The notes beneath the pieces were generated by a model. The model was given only the letters and a program-made list of their open reading frames with translations. It made no database searches and was not told the DNA's origin. From contig NC_006686.1 of the NCBI RefSeq assembly GCF_000091045.1, positions 1,199,501 to 1,263,500 on the forward strand: a stretch of 64,000 bases of DNA. Direction: 5' to 3'. The stretch's first letter is position 1. Each line of letters starts with the position of its first letter. This DNA is from Cryptococcus deneoformans JEC21. Its lineage: Eukaryota > Basidiomycota > Tremellomycetes > Tremellales > Cryptococcaceae. Below are positions 1 through 11,282 of this stretch, one piece after another. Made by a program: the position numbers and the translations under genes.

Positions 1-16
1 TGCACGTTCACAACTC

Positions 17-83
<67 letters not shown>

Positions 84-278
84 ATAGGTGGGCGGGAATC
101 AGGAAGTAGAGATATACGCTTTATGAGGGCGTACAAGTTCGTTGAATATGTGAAAAAGCAAGTAGACTGACTGTTCGCGGTTTGAGAACGGGAACGTCCC
201 ACGGGCGGGCGAATGACGAACAATAGAGTTTACGATGGTATAGAGGTTTGTCGAAAAGGATGCAGGATATTAATGAAG

Positions 279-311
<33 letters not shown>

Positions 312-603
312 GTTTTCTTCCTTTCATACCGCGCCACTGTCTGAAACTTGTGTCTCAAAACAACTGGCGAGTCCAAATGTGCGGATGGCTCGGAGGCAAG
401 CACTCACCTTGAACAGGACAGAGGAGGCGGAGAGAACGTAGTGAGAGGAAGGAAGGAAGAAAGAGGAAGAGAGAAAGACATGGTGACTGGACCGGAGTAA
501 CGTGGTGGTGGAAGGATCGACGGCGGGACTCCCACCAGAGAGTATTGCCGAGTAACCCCGATGATGTGGCTCCTTGAACACGCACGCGTCTTTCCTCATT
601 CAT
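1..603 (-). other. Probable 5' part of a minus-strand transcript cut by the window edge
   Basis: On the minus strand two sequences look like exon ends followed by strong donors: one near base 407 (donor gtgagtgctt) and one near base 43 (donor gtgagtgttg). An open frame of about 26 codons precedes the second donor, and a Met codon lies at 603 before the first. I could not join them into a protein I recognise, so part of this may be 5' untranslated leader. It would be divergent from UMP1, with about 90 bp between them. An ACGCGT box lies at 584-589. The rest of the gene is outside the window, so the product is unknown. Confidence 0.3.
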
Positions 604-694
604 TGTCGGCTACGCTCGGTACAGTACACTGCGTCCTGTACACCACATCTAGTCTTTCCTTGCGTCTTTTTTCAAGTCAGCCAGTGCTTGTACA

Positions 695-1369
695 ATGGTG
701 GGCATATTTCTCTTGGTAACCATCCTTGCTGACCGTACCAGTCCTTCCGCGTAGTCCCTCCCACAGCTCAGACATCCACCGACCCTCATGTCGTTTCTAC
801 TCAGGTTCGTGCACTGGCATTTCTGACTAACACCTTACTCATGAAGTATCGCATAGGCTACTGTCCACCCCATCTCTGGAACACATGACACTTTCCGACA
901 CGGCTTGAAATCTGCTGCTCAAAGTGTGGCCGCCGGTACAACAAGCCCCCTTCAAGCCCGGTTGGAGAAGGTTGGTCTGTTCGATTGTATCAGGGATAAA
1001 GAGTGAATCTGATAAGAAGTAGTGGTCTCAAACCCAAACCCAACTTCAACAAAACATCCAACGCAGCACGTTTGGACTTGCCGTCCCTTTGAAGCAAGCC
1101 ATGGAAGTCAAGCTTGTCTCTGAAGTAAGCTCGAATCATGCGAAAACTCATCCTGTTGGCTGATTACCCCTCAAAAGTCGCTGCATAATCCCCTTTTAGA
1201 ACAATCTACTCTTTCCGGGCTCCCCATTGGCGGATCGCACAATCTCTCCCTCGAGATACTTCAAGGTCGGGATGAAAGCCTTGACGCCGACGAATTTATG
1301 GGAGGAAGTCAGTCGATGGCAGAGGTTCTAGATGTCAACGGCGCATTGGAAAGGAAAAGAGGGATATAA
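695..1369 (+). CDS. UMP1: Proteasome maturation factor (UMP1/POMP)
   Basis: Assembly chaperone of the 20S proteasome. It sits inside half-proteasomes, coordinates beta-ring assembly and is degraded as the first substrate of the finished particle. The exons are 695-697, 742-804, 857-970, 1023-1124 and 1178-1369, giving 157 aa, close to yeast Ump1 and human POMP. Family signatures are HDTFRHGL (about residue 30), FGLAVPLKQAMEVK in the middle, and NLSLEILQGRDESL followed by an acidic stretch near the C terminus; these correspond to the POMP core and its 'SNLSLD.L.G.DE' block. The first exon is only the start codon: ATG at 695-697, then a 44-nt intron with a CTGAC branch site. Because all exons are short, no single long frame reveals the gene. 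It converges on the AGTRAP-like gene, with 111 bp between stop codons. Confidence 0.9.
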
Positions 1370-1480
1370 GAAAGTAGTCAGAAGGTTCCACATGTAGATG
1401 CATTGTATTGTACAATATAGACTCTTGGATGGGACCGCCGCACTACTTTCTTATTCTATAAGCGGCGGGTGGACTGTTTC

Positions 1481-2255
1481 TTATCCAATCGTCTGGTAGC
1501 CATTCCTTCCTGGAGCACCAGTCGGATGGCCTTGACCTTGTTCTTCGTCTCCTCCAAGACGGAAACCACCTGACGATGGGAAAGTCTGCTGCGCAGGGGC
1601 AGCGCTAGGCTGATTGTCGCCAAAGTCGCCTGGCATACTCGCAGGCATCCCCCAGGCTACGGTGGCTCTTCTTTTAGAATTTGCTCACATAACACCATTG
1701 AAAGGCTCACAATTCTGTCCTCCCAGACGGTTAAATCCACCGATTCCTGTCCATCCTTCAAGGCTGAGCTCTCCACCGCGCTCTCTCAACTGAGCCAAAC
1801 AGCTGAAAAACAAGGGCGCCTTCAACAGTGCCAGCAAGAGAGTAACAATCCATGGGAGGATAGACAGACTACGGAACAGTATGGCGTAAAGATCAAGGAT
1901 AAAAGTGAGGGGTATGAGGATTAGAAACTGTGGTGCACAGGATATTCCCAGGCAAGTGGGCAAGTATGAGCATCACAATGAAAAGTCTGATAGAGAAGCG
2001 TACCTGTCTGAAGGGAGCATTGCTATTCTTCATCTCATAGCTTAATACCCCAAAAAGCTTTGTTAAGCGCATTAGCTTGGTGTATCTAGTGTCCAAACAA
2101 GCACGTCATGGAGGCATGCACAGAGACAGACATACGACGACCGGGAGGTTGTATGCCAAGGAAGCTTGAGACGCAGCAGTGATGAGGGACAGAGTGGTTG
2201 CACCTGAAAGGAGCGAGAGGGGATCCTGAGATGCGAAGCGGTCTTGGAGGGACAT
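1481..2255 (-). CDS. AGTRAP-like multi-pass membrane protein
   Basis: Small integral membrane protein resembling the animal type-1 angiotensin II receptor-associated protein family (PF06396). The exons, in transcription order, are 2136-2255, 2004-2075, 1696-1927 and 1481-1656, giving 199 aa. Three or four hydrophobic segments are visible, including an N-terminal one ending SLAYNLPVV, then FLILIPLTFILDLYAILF, then IVTLLLALLKAPLFF. Just after the last one comes RERGGEL, the most recognisable motif of the animal family, and the protein ends GYQTIG, like the animal AYQTID motif. The tail between is Gly/Pro/Gln-rich and probably cytosolic. The exon 2 acceptor could instead lie 18 nt further in without changing frame. 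A fungus has no angiotensin receptor, so the ancestral role is probably in Golgi or endosomal trafficking; this is inference. The gene is divergent from the phosphoesterase gene. Confidence 0.75.
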
Positions 2256-2460
2256 GATGGCTGCTGGAGATGGTGGTGGACGAGGGGACGGAATGTGGAT
2301 AGATTACAGGAAAGGGACTCCGGAATGCGGGGAATGCGGCTTTTCCGAACAAGTGATGACGTGGACACTTTTGTGAGGACTCGGCGGCCGGGGCAGCAAC
2401 AACAACAAAACGATCGACACTCGCACTGCATAGTAAGCGCTTCTCTTGCCACCAAGCAGA

Positions 2461-5289
2461 ATGAGGTTCCCCCTCCTCCTCCCTTTCGCCGCTCTCGAGC
2501 TCCCGGTCCCCACCGCCCCCCTCGAGTGGAAGCAAGCGAACTTCCTCAGCATCTCAGACAGCCACGGCAAGTGCCCAAACCCTTCCAGCAGCCAACATGC
2601 TCACACATTCCCACAGGCTGGCTCCTCGGACACCAACATGTGAGCACTTGCAAGCATCACCCTTAAAGCCTTGCTCACCATAATGCATGCCATTTATGAC
2701 AGTCAACATGGCCTGAACCGGTGCGCTTCTGGAAGTCGCTGATTACGAGCTGGCATGCCGACTGACCTCCTGCGTGATACGCCCATAGAATTACTCGGGA
2801 AATTATGGGTCGTTCGCATCATTCGTGATCCACATGCGCAAAATAGCAGATGAGAAGGGCGTTGACTTACTCCTGATGTATTTCTCTTTCTCAAGGCCAC
2901 TGTTAAATAAATGACGGACTGATATTGGTCGTATACTATAGCGACGCAGGGGATCATCATGACGGCTCAGGCCTGGTCTCATCCTCACCGGACTCGGCAT
3001 CCTTGGCGGAGGACATATTCTCGATGATTTCATACGATGTCATTACCATCGGAAATCATGAGCTATACCATTATGCGGACGCCCTCGATATCTATGAGAA
3101 CCACGAGCGATGGTAGGTTAGGTCCTTTGGGCCAATAATATTTGTAAAATAATAATACGTTATACTTCCTTCAGGGGTGGAAGGTACGTTACTTCCAATG
3201 TAAATATTACGGTCAAGCGGGAAGGGGAATGGCAATCTGTCCCTATTGGACAGACGCACCTAAAATTCACGACGAAACAGTAATGTCTCTTCGTTCAAGC
3301 AGCCGCCATACTGTCGACTGATTATGACCAGGGGCTATAATGTCACTGCCTTTGGTGTAATATTTGATTGTATGCACATTTCATTCATTCTACTTGTGGT
3401 AAAGCTGACACTTTCCCAGTCAAGGCGCATGACAAGTATCAATATCCCATTTATCTCCAAGGATGAATGGTAACGCCTTTTTATAGGGGTATAACGGTCC
3501 AGAAACCTAGTAAGCTTGTGCATGAACCTTGGTTCCAGGAAGCCATTCGCGATGCTCCGGACTATTTGTGAGTGCAATTTTCAAAGCTTTTCATTGCAAT
3601 CTCGCTTCCTATCCTGACTTGCATTCTCCCAGTATCCTCGCTGGTCATATGCCGGTACGAGGAGAAACCGCGGAGTTTGCACCTGTGTTTGATGCTATCC
3701 GCGATATCCATCCACAAGTCCCTATTTTCTTATTTGGTATGTGTCATTTATCTGTCAAATGATGTTACAATGTCATAATCGAACCTGTTAATGCTCTCTA
3801 TCAGGAGGGCATACACATGTTCGGGATTGTGTCCAATATGACGAACGCTCTATCGGGTAAGTCTCGCGGTGGATGCTGCTTGCAAACTGACCTTTGGATA
3901 AAAGAGTTGTCCCGGGGAAGTATCTTGAAACAGTGGCTTTCACATCGTAAGCTTTAGCGCGACTGGTCAACTTGTCTAATTGAGCTGTAGGTCATCATTA
4001 CCTTCTTCTTCGGGCGATGATAGGCCTCTAGACGTGGCTAGGAGGTATTTGGACGCTAATCCGACATCGTGAGCAATTTTCGCCGTCATTTTTCATGATC
4101 CTGACAAGGACAGCTATCAATGGCATACAAATCAAACATCTTATACTTTTGATACGGTTCGAGTTTCTTCATCGTCTGTCCCTCTATCGATACTTCTAAC
4201 TCTACCTTAGGAACAAGGGCTGCATATCTCTCTCACGCTTCAGCATCTAGCCTCCTCTTTGAACATCACTGATCCTCTTGGTGTTTCTCCTCACGACTAT
4301 TATCTCGCTCGTCATCCTTGGGGTCATCCACGCTCTGTACTGACCCTTTTCTCAGACAAAGTTTTACCCAAAACAGTTGTCGACCATGAACGAGGGAAAG
4401 GGGAGCAAGGCAAGGAGAGGATCATCATCGGCAATGCCGGGAGTTTGAGGTTTGATTTGGTAGGCACTTTGTGAACTCCGAAAACTAAGGCTTACAATCA
4501 GTTATTCAGTTCCAGGGGGTTTTCGATAGAAACGACGAACTTACTGTTTCCCCTTTGTTCGTCTGTTTCCCCAAACATCTCCAAGGTAATGCTGATGCGG
4601 AAGCAGCACGTCTTCATTTTTATATACTCGTCTACCGGCTTCACTAGCTCGAAACATCACGGATCAGATGAACCGCGCTGGTGCATCAAAATTGATGTCA
4701 AAGTCACCTGTGACACCTTACGAGGAGGAGCAGCGTGTGAAAAGGATTCACGACAGGTGGTTGTATGAACAGTGGCAAGCTTATGAGCTCGAAAACGCAT
4801 ACGAAGGCGACACTCAAAAGGTGATGGTCGACAAAGGGAAAGACAAGCCTAGAACTTTGGGACATGTCACCAAGGACAAATGTCCTGGTACTGGCGATGA
4901 TATCGCGCACATCCCTGGTATGTCCCAGCCACAAATCCTCGGTTTATTTAAGCAATTTCGCTGAGATCTAAGATTCCAGTTCCATTTTATAGTGACCAGC
5001 CGGATTTTATATCTTCCCCCTTCCCTTCAGTTGCGGAAGACGAAGAAATTGATGTTGTTTGCATGGACTTTGCATTGGATGATTTCCGTAAGACTATGGG
5101 CCAAGTATGATTACGAGTGAAACTGATGACCGTCACTTCGTCACTTCCTTAGTCACTGCCGTCAACACCCTTGACCCAACACTTAATTTAAATGAGAGTG
5201 AGATGAAGCCGTATGCTAAAGGGCTACGTATCAATTCTGTCTTCGGGAAATACGCCCAGAGATACTGGGGAGCTGGAACTCAAGAGTGA
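2461..5289 (+). CDS. Secreted metallophosphoesterase / 5'-nucleotidase-like protein
   Basis: Calcineurin-like phosphoesterase with an N-terminal signal peptide, probably exported or vacuolar, similar in layout to yeast YHR202W. I resolve 19 exons: 2461-2566, 2617-2639, 2703-2720, 2789-2877, 2942-3112, 3175-3279, 3332-3369, 3420-3435, 3487-3567, 3633-3736, 3805-3856, 3905-3946, 3991-4068, 4114-4156, 4211-4459, 4510-4585, 4648-4917, 4980-5087 and 5153-5289, giving 601 aa. The dimetal-site motifs occur in the family order: DSH (residues 33-35), GDHHDG (about 82), GNHE (about 116), GHM (about 221) and GHTH (about 252). The hydrophobic start MRFPLLLPFAALE is a signal sequence. Intron 1 uses a GC donor (gcaagt at 2567). 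Substrate is not deducible; nucleotide hydrolysis is only a family guess. The 3' end converges on VPS5 with 97 bp between stops. Confidence 0.85.
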
Positions 5290-5386
5290 AGTGGTTCGCT
5301 TTATGTAGAATCTGGAATGAAGAGGGACGTGCTATGCGTTCAAGATCGCCTGTCCACAATTCTACAATTACCCGTAACATAGCTGA

Positions 5387-8195
5387 TTACATTTGTTGTC
5401 CCACGGACTGTCCTGCCTGACTCTTTTCCATCATCCTGGCAACCACGCTATGCAACCCTTCCCATCCCTCAATCATTTCCTTCTCTTTCTCGATTAAACC
5501 ATTTAAATATCTCTCCAGAGTCTCCTTGAATTCAAGAACTCGCTCACGCTCAAAGCGGACGAATTCAGATTTAACAAGTTTAGTCAGGCGATCAAATTCG
5601 AGCGAAGCCTCGTGTACGCGGCGTTCAGCCTATCAGAGAAGCTACATAAGCAAGAGTATACTGGATGATCATATCGACACTCACCTCCATGATCTCTTTT
5701 AGGCTGCTTTGCACTCTATCACCCAACTTCCCCGATATCCTAGCCTTTTCTCTTGCTGTCTTCATCCTGGCTACCTCCTTATCCTTTTCTTGCCACACTT
5801 TCCAGCTGTCTACCCTGGCTGCAAAAGCGCTTCTCACTGACCCTATGAAACGAATATACTCGTCGGCGAGATTAAGTAACTCCCCTACTTCGGACTTTGC
5901 ATGCCACTCTGCATAATCTCCTTCACGAGCAACAAGGCCTGACATTTGTGAAAGGGCGGCGGAGAGAGAGGCACCGAGATCAGATTCAGCTAAAGCAGTG
6001 AGAGACTCAGCATAATCGGCCAGAGAAATAGCAACCTCGACACGATGTTTTGAAGAAATCTCGATGGCTTTGGCAAGAGATTTGAGTTGGCTTTCGAGGG
6101 CCTCGAGAAAAGCTCTACGGCTATTGAACCAATCATCTTGTTCGACAAACTTTGTACTAGTCCACCCCGCCAATAGTCCTCCTTTCTCAGTCGATGAGGT
6201 CTGAGCAGCAATCTGGTGTTTACGTTCTTTGGACTCGTACGCAAAGTTGTCACTTTCTAAGAAAAGGCGGAGATCGGGGTCGAGTTGGAGGATTGGGTTA
6301 CTGGTAATCTTCTTCAAGCATTTTTCCAATGCCAAGCGCCTTGTTTCGACAAACTGGTCCTCAAACCTCCCCCAAGAATGTTTATCTGGCATTGGTGGTA
6401 CGATGACCCCCGGATTGTTGTGACTGAGCTGTTCGAATAGCCAAAGGAAATCAGAGAATCGGCGGAGACAAGAGAATGTAGATTGCTGGTAATGTGGGGA
6501 TGAAGTGCGGGTACGAATGGTGTAGACAGTGTACCCTCGAACTGCGTCACCTACGCGTGTAGGATCGGAAACTGATATCTGGAAATATGGAAGTGTGGAG
6601 CGCTTCGTGGGTGGGGTTGCGAAAGGGACAGAATCGGAGGAAACGGAGGAGGCATATGGAGGTTTAGGCTCCAGTTTTGGTTGGGATGAGGCCGGTTCAT
6701 CTGACCCATCGTCAAAGGGAAAGGTAGTATTCTCATCTAAACTCGCGAGTCCCGGTTCACCCCAACCGCTTTCTTCTCCTTCACCCCATGATGTCATGGC
6801 TCCTGTTACAGATCCCGATGCCATACCTAGTGTACTTTTGCCAAACAAACCATCATTGTCATCCTCATCCAAGGCACCCCAGCCCCTGCCTCCAAATCTG
6901 GTCGTGGTCGTGCTTACAGAAGGTTGAGATTCCCCTGGCTGCGGTGTATTCCAAGTGTCTCTACTGGAGTGTATTTGCTCAGGGGCAGAGCCGCCAATGG
7001 ACAAATTCTTGTAAGGTTCTTCAATGGAAGAGGCATCAAGGGGCGATACAGACATGCCGTTCGATCGAGGAGTTGACAAAGTCACAGTGGATGCGTTGTC
7101 CTTTTCTTTCCCTGCCTTTATCTGTTCTTTTGCATGATCAGGCGAGTTTTCTGTGGAAGGCACTGGCGTGGATTGCCGAGTGGCAGTAGGGGTAGTAACA
7201 GTAGAGATTGGAAGAGGCACCGACGCAGGAGAACGGGGCGTTGGAGTGTTTGCCTTGGGAGTAGTGGGTGACGGAGCGTTTGTGGAAGTCTCTGTATAGG
7301 CTGTTTGATGCATCAGTACCCCTTCTTTCTTTTCAGATTCGTTCTGCTCCTTCGCACCTTGAAGTTGATGTTGATCCAAGCCTTCCTTCTCCCGGTCCTT
7401 ATCCAAGGCATTCTCACGGGAAAGCGGCAACTCCTCAGCCCCTTTCACCACTTTATCCGCTTCCATATCATCATTTAATAGTCTCTGTTTTGCCTCTTCG
7501 TTGGAGCCTTTCTTCTTCGGACTGAAGACATACGCCTTGGAGCGTTCAGATCCGAGTTCGTGCTTTTCTCGGGGCACTTGTGCACTTTTTTTAAAAGCTC
7601 TTTTAAGGCTTCTCCCTGAATCACCGTCTTCCGTCAGACCATCGTCGATGAGATCCTTGAGAATCTCTAGGCCCTGCTCCTCCGTCTGGCCAGAGGTAGC
7701 TGGGGGTAAAGACGCATCAATCGCCCCCGGCGGAAAAAGTACGGTGGCTGGATCCCTTTCTTGGCCTGCGGAGGGTTGTGCAAAGGGGTTACCGAACGGA
7801 TCATCTGCTGCTGGCCCTGAATTGACGGCAGGGGACTCGAAAGGTGAGGCAAAAGCACTGCTCGCGTACACACTTCGGTGTTTCGCCAAATCCTCTGCCT
7901 TCTGGACGAGCTCTTGTTCCCTTGCGGCGATGACAGAGGGCGGATCGGGAAAAGGCCGTGCAGTGGCCTCCCTTTCAAGCTGTGCAACGTAGGGGGATAC
8001 AGTGGTGCGTTTGGGCGAGGAAGAAAGCAGAGCAGACGATGAAAAAGAGGTGGGCAAGGTGGTGGTATCGGCTGAGAATGGGTTTGCCCACGGGTCTGCG
8101 TCGTGGGAGGGAGATGTGGAAGGGGCATCCCAGGAAGGGCGCGCTGGGAGGGCTGTGGAGGATATGAGGTTTGCGAAACTTTCCTCCTCGTCCAT
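5387..8195 (-). CDS. VPS5: Sorting nexin Vps5 (retromer SNX-BAR subunit)
   Basis: Retromer membrane-bending subunit that recycles receptors from endosomes to the Golgi. There are two exons, 5685-8195 and 5387-5629, giving 917 aa. The first ~530 residues are low-complexity and acidic, with DPWANPF and DPFGNPF motifs. The PX domain starts about residue 535 (PYFQISVSDPTRVG) and has the phosphoinositide-binding RRFSDF motif. A helical BAR region fills roughly residues 680-917. Yeast Vps5 is shorter (about 675 aa); the extra length is in the disordered N terminus. I chose the ATG at 8195 (MDEEESF) because the open frame upstream encodes a non-conserved hydrophobic stretch. SNX1-type relatives such as Vps17 are possible alternatives, but the acidic N terminus plus PX-BAR layout fits Vps5 better. 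Confidence 0.85.
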
Positions 8196-8441
8196 GGCAG
8201 CGTGTATACGTATGGGAATGGGGGCGTAGATGGAAAAAGAAAAGATAAAGTCAAAAAGATGAAACAAAAGAAATGTAACAACGGACAACGAGCGAGGAAG
8301 CGAGTGACGCGACACGGCAAACGCCTCCCTTCGGGCCCGGGCCCGGGGTGCGACGGAGTATACAACACAACAAATGAGATAACGGCAAACGGAACTGCAT
8401 AGCTGCTACATATATTACATACCGCCCAAAGCACACCCCAT

Positions 8442-9610
8442 CTACAGAACTTGATAGTGCTAAAACAACTCAGATGGTACTCCATGCAGGGGAAAGAATT
8501 ACTCACGGATTCGTCAAGTGTCGAATAAACATATCCGTTATCTGTCAACCAATCAAGTGCCACTCTGCAAGATGAGATGGTCAGATACAGTCTGGATATA
8601 TTCGGTAATTGCTGCTCACGTGAAATCATTTTCATCAGCCCCATTGAGAAACTTGATGATATGCGTCACATGGACACCATCATCATTGCCCTGTCCTTCG
8701 CTCGACAAGACTTCTAGAATTCTACGCTGCAGAGGCTCTAGATGCGACCAGGCAGACTGGTCAGTTGCGCCAGTAGTCGCTCCGGCATTGTAGTCATCGT
8801 GGGTGCCAGCAGCTTTCGGGGCCTATCTTGGATGTTATCAAGAGCAACAATAAGAGAAAAGGAGGAATCACGTACGTTACCAGGAGTGCCACCTCTCAGT
8901 ATCAAGCTAACATAGAGAGCTTTGAGGAGATGGTGCTGAACTTCATTGCCGTCTGTTATAGGTCGGATATGAGTTGCAGACACGTGCCTTTTGCCGCCAA
9001 ATACTTTGATTGTGCCCATAAGCCCAACATAATGGTCCTGTCTGCCATATTATAAGCATTGAGAAGCAAGTATAGTGAAAATAATATAGGCATACTCAAT
9101 TCCCGTAGTCTTCCCCGACTCATCATCTGCTGAGTCGAGCCACACACGAGCATCGATATAACCAGTACCGTCCCCAATTTCGTAGGAAATGTTTGTCGCG
9201 GTTGTCGACATATTCCGCACAGAGCCGATCAAAAGCACCTACACAGGCATTAGGGACATATTCGTAAAGTTACACTACCAATCGCACTGGACTTACTTGA
9301 GCTACGTCCACGCCGTCTATTGTGAAATCCGCGTCGGGATGAACTTGCTGAGCGTCGAGGATTTGCTTCACCGTCACAGGCCTAATAGTCTGATTCCCTC
9401 CTCTGGCCTGATATCTATGTCAACGCGTGCGGCGCAGGCTTAACATGCGGTACTGACTTTACGGCTCGGTGAGTCTTGGCTGCCGTAGGGAGACCCGCCC
9501 GCGACGTATCCTCCACCGGCTCCTCCGTAGTATGGGTTCTGACCGTCGTCTGCTTGAAGTCAGCATGGCGCATTGCAGCGTGCCCGCAAGGTGTACTCAC
9601 AGTTGTTCAT
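8442..9610 (-). CDS. RFA2: Replication protein A 32-kDa subunit
   Basis: Middle subunit of the single-stranded-DNA-binding RPA complex in replication, repair and checkpoint signalling. The eight exons are 9601-9610, 9458-9549, 9297-9407, 9096-9238, 8876-9041, 8620-8822, 8507-8564 and 8442-8459, giving 266 aa, against 270-273 in human and yeast. The N terminus is Gly/Ser/Tyr-rich, as expected for the phosphorylated tail. The OB fold includes RPVTVKQILDA, then GSVRNMSTTATNISYEIGDG, and GYIDARVW. The C-terminal winged helix includes ALDWLTDNGYVYSTLDE. First and last coding exons are only 10 and 18 nt. The last acceptor was chosen to give the ending ESHYQVL, matching the family's short His-aromatic tail. 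An ACGCGT box lies at 9705-9710, about 95 bp before the start. Confidence 0.93.
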
Positions 9611-9880
9611 GTTGCGGTGGATAGGTTATGGGTTATAGATGCAGTGAACAGCTGCATTAATTTCATTTAAACCGCTTGGATGACTGGACCGGCGCGTTTG
9701 CCTGACGCGTCGCATTAACGTGTATGTCCACGTCATGGTGTAATTAATAAACATGAATTATATTATTACTGCTGCTCCTGCCGCTGCTGTCAGATTATTA
9801 ACAAATCGCCTTCAGGGGGGCGGGACAAGAAGTCACCTGACTTTGTTGTTCCCATTCACTGAACGCAACGACCATCCACC
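9611..9880. promoter_or_regulatory. Divergent promoter region of RFA2 and the CBF1-like gene, with an MCB-type box
   Basis: 270-bp intergenic stretch between two divergent start codons. It holds one ACGCGT (9705-9710), the MluI cell-cycle box recognised by MBF-type factors in ascomycete yeasts, and a GC-rich element just before it. A short CTG/CCG-type run lies near 9770-9792. No open frame or RNA gene was seen here. Confidence 0.4.
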
Positions 9881-10891
9881 ATGCCAGACCCCGAACTATC
9901 GCCCATAGACCCGGCCCTCCAGCAACCAACCCTCAACTCCATACAGGAGGCCCACGATTCGTCAGGTGTCAATCCCCTCAATGAGTTTGCCCAGCAGGTA
10001 CTCGGAAGAGAGGCCGATGCTGAGAATTTACTCGACTTTGGGCGGGCCCACTCAATACTTGGAGAGGAGCAGACATTTGGAGATTTACTGCAGGCAGAAA
10101 GAAGAAAAGATGGGGAAGATGAAGATGATGTTGATGCTGACAGGCATATGGAACATCACGAACATGGTCATGAACATGTCCATGAAGGGCACCTGCAGGG
10201 TCAGGAGGAGGATGTGCATTACATGGCGGAGAACGTAGAGCAAGTCATGGATCCGCTTCCAGGGCGCGCTAGGGGTATACGCCAAGCGAAGAAAAGAAGA
10301 GTAGGGGACGACGTAATCGACGGCGATGGCCAAATAATAGATCCTCTGGAATATGCCAAAAGCCGAAAGGATAACCACGTGCGTCCTCCGCCTCTTTCCC
10401 CTACCCTGGTCCTGATATCTCCAAATGCAGAGAGAAGTAGAAAGCCGGCGGAGGCAAGCTATAGCGGATGGTATCGCTGAGATTGCCCAACTTCTTCCTA
10501 GTCCCCCAGCCCCGAAAGAAGGGAAAGGGCAACTTCTCAAACGAGCCGTTACGTATATCCACGAATTATTGGGAAAGATTGCACGAGGCGTGGAGGAAAT
10601 TGCGCAGGTTGAGCAAGAAAAACAAAAGCTTCGGGTGAGTTGAGCTCATCGATATGGCGTACCGGTGCTAATGAAAAGTAGATGGACATTGCGCATCTCG
10701 AGGCCCGGCTAGCCGATGAGCGATCGCGCTCCATACGCTTTGAGTCTTCCTGGCGACAGGCAGAGGATTTGGCTGCGAGCAGTAATTTTGAACTGGAGAG
10801 GCTAAAAGCAGAGCTTGAGAAGCTGAAAGCGGAAGCGGAGCCTGCAGAAGATCAATTATTACCGGCAGAAGCGGCGCGGGAGGAGGAATAG
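9881..10891 (+). CDS. CBF1: bHLH transcription factor of the Cbf1 (centromere-binding factor 1) type
   Basis: Basic helix-loop-helix DNA-binding protein expected to bind CACGTG-type E-boxes; in yeasts Cbf1 acts at sulfur-metabolism promoters, and in budding yeast also at centromeres. The exons are 9881-10378, 10431-10634 and 10682-10891, giving 303 aa. The first 165 residues are acidic, with a His/Glu repeat (HEHGHEHVHEGH). The basic region spans the first splice junction (DNH then REVESRRRQ), followed by IAEIAQLLP, a loop, and LLKRAVTYIHELLGKI. A long coiled coil rich in Glu, Lys and Ala follows to the end. The basic region resembles the Cbf1 'SHKEVERRRRE' block, and the downstream coiled coil fits the same family. 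Centromeric roles in a basidiomycete are not implied. Confidence 0.8.
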
Positions 10892-11282
10892 GAAACATTC
10901 ATTGTTTGTGATTCGTGTGGGATATGGCTGCATGATGTAGGTGTTCGTCGAAATCCAATAATCAGTATGCGTGTATGTATCTATGAGAAGATCGGCCGTT
11001 GTAGATCTGTTTTGTCAGACGCACGAAAAAGAGACGCGGTTGGTCGGCGATGGCCGATCTTACGTGTCAGATCCCACCAGCTCGCCGAGTCTACTAATAA
11101 CGTTCTCGATTACTGGATTCATTGCACCGTATATTGGCATTTCAGCATTTCCTCTTCCCCATCTACTGTCAGATATTTCCTCACATTCCCCACAGCTGTA
11201 AAGCACATTCGGTCCCTCCTCCAAGCCTCACTGGCCACACAGAAGCCACGCCCCCCCTCTCCGGGCCAAAACTTCGCTCAAC
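10892..11282. other. Intergenic region before NHX1
   Basis: 391 bp between the CBF1-like stop codon and the NHX1 start, both on the plus strand. It should contain the CBF1 terminator and NHX1 promoter and leader. I see no convincing TATA box, repeat or RNA gene. The last ~100 bases are pyrimidine-rich, as is common before Cryptococcus start codons. Confidence 0.4.

Noticed and set aside
8330..8348. GC palindrome gggcccgggcccgg upstream of VPS5
   Set aside because: It could be mistaken for a terminator stem, but eukaryotic Pol II does not use such stems and no T-run follows; it is probably just GC-rich promoter sequence.
7667..8644. Long minus-strand open frame overlapping the VPS5 start and running upstream
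   Set aside because: It reads VPS5 exon 1 in another frame and continues through its promoter into RFA2; the protein is low-complexity with no conserved motif.
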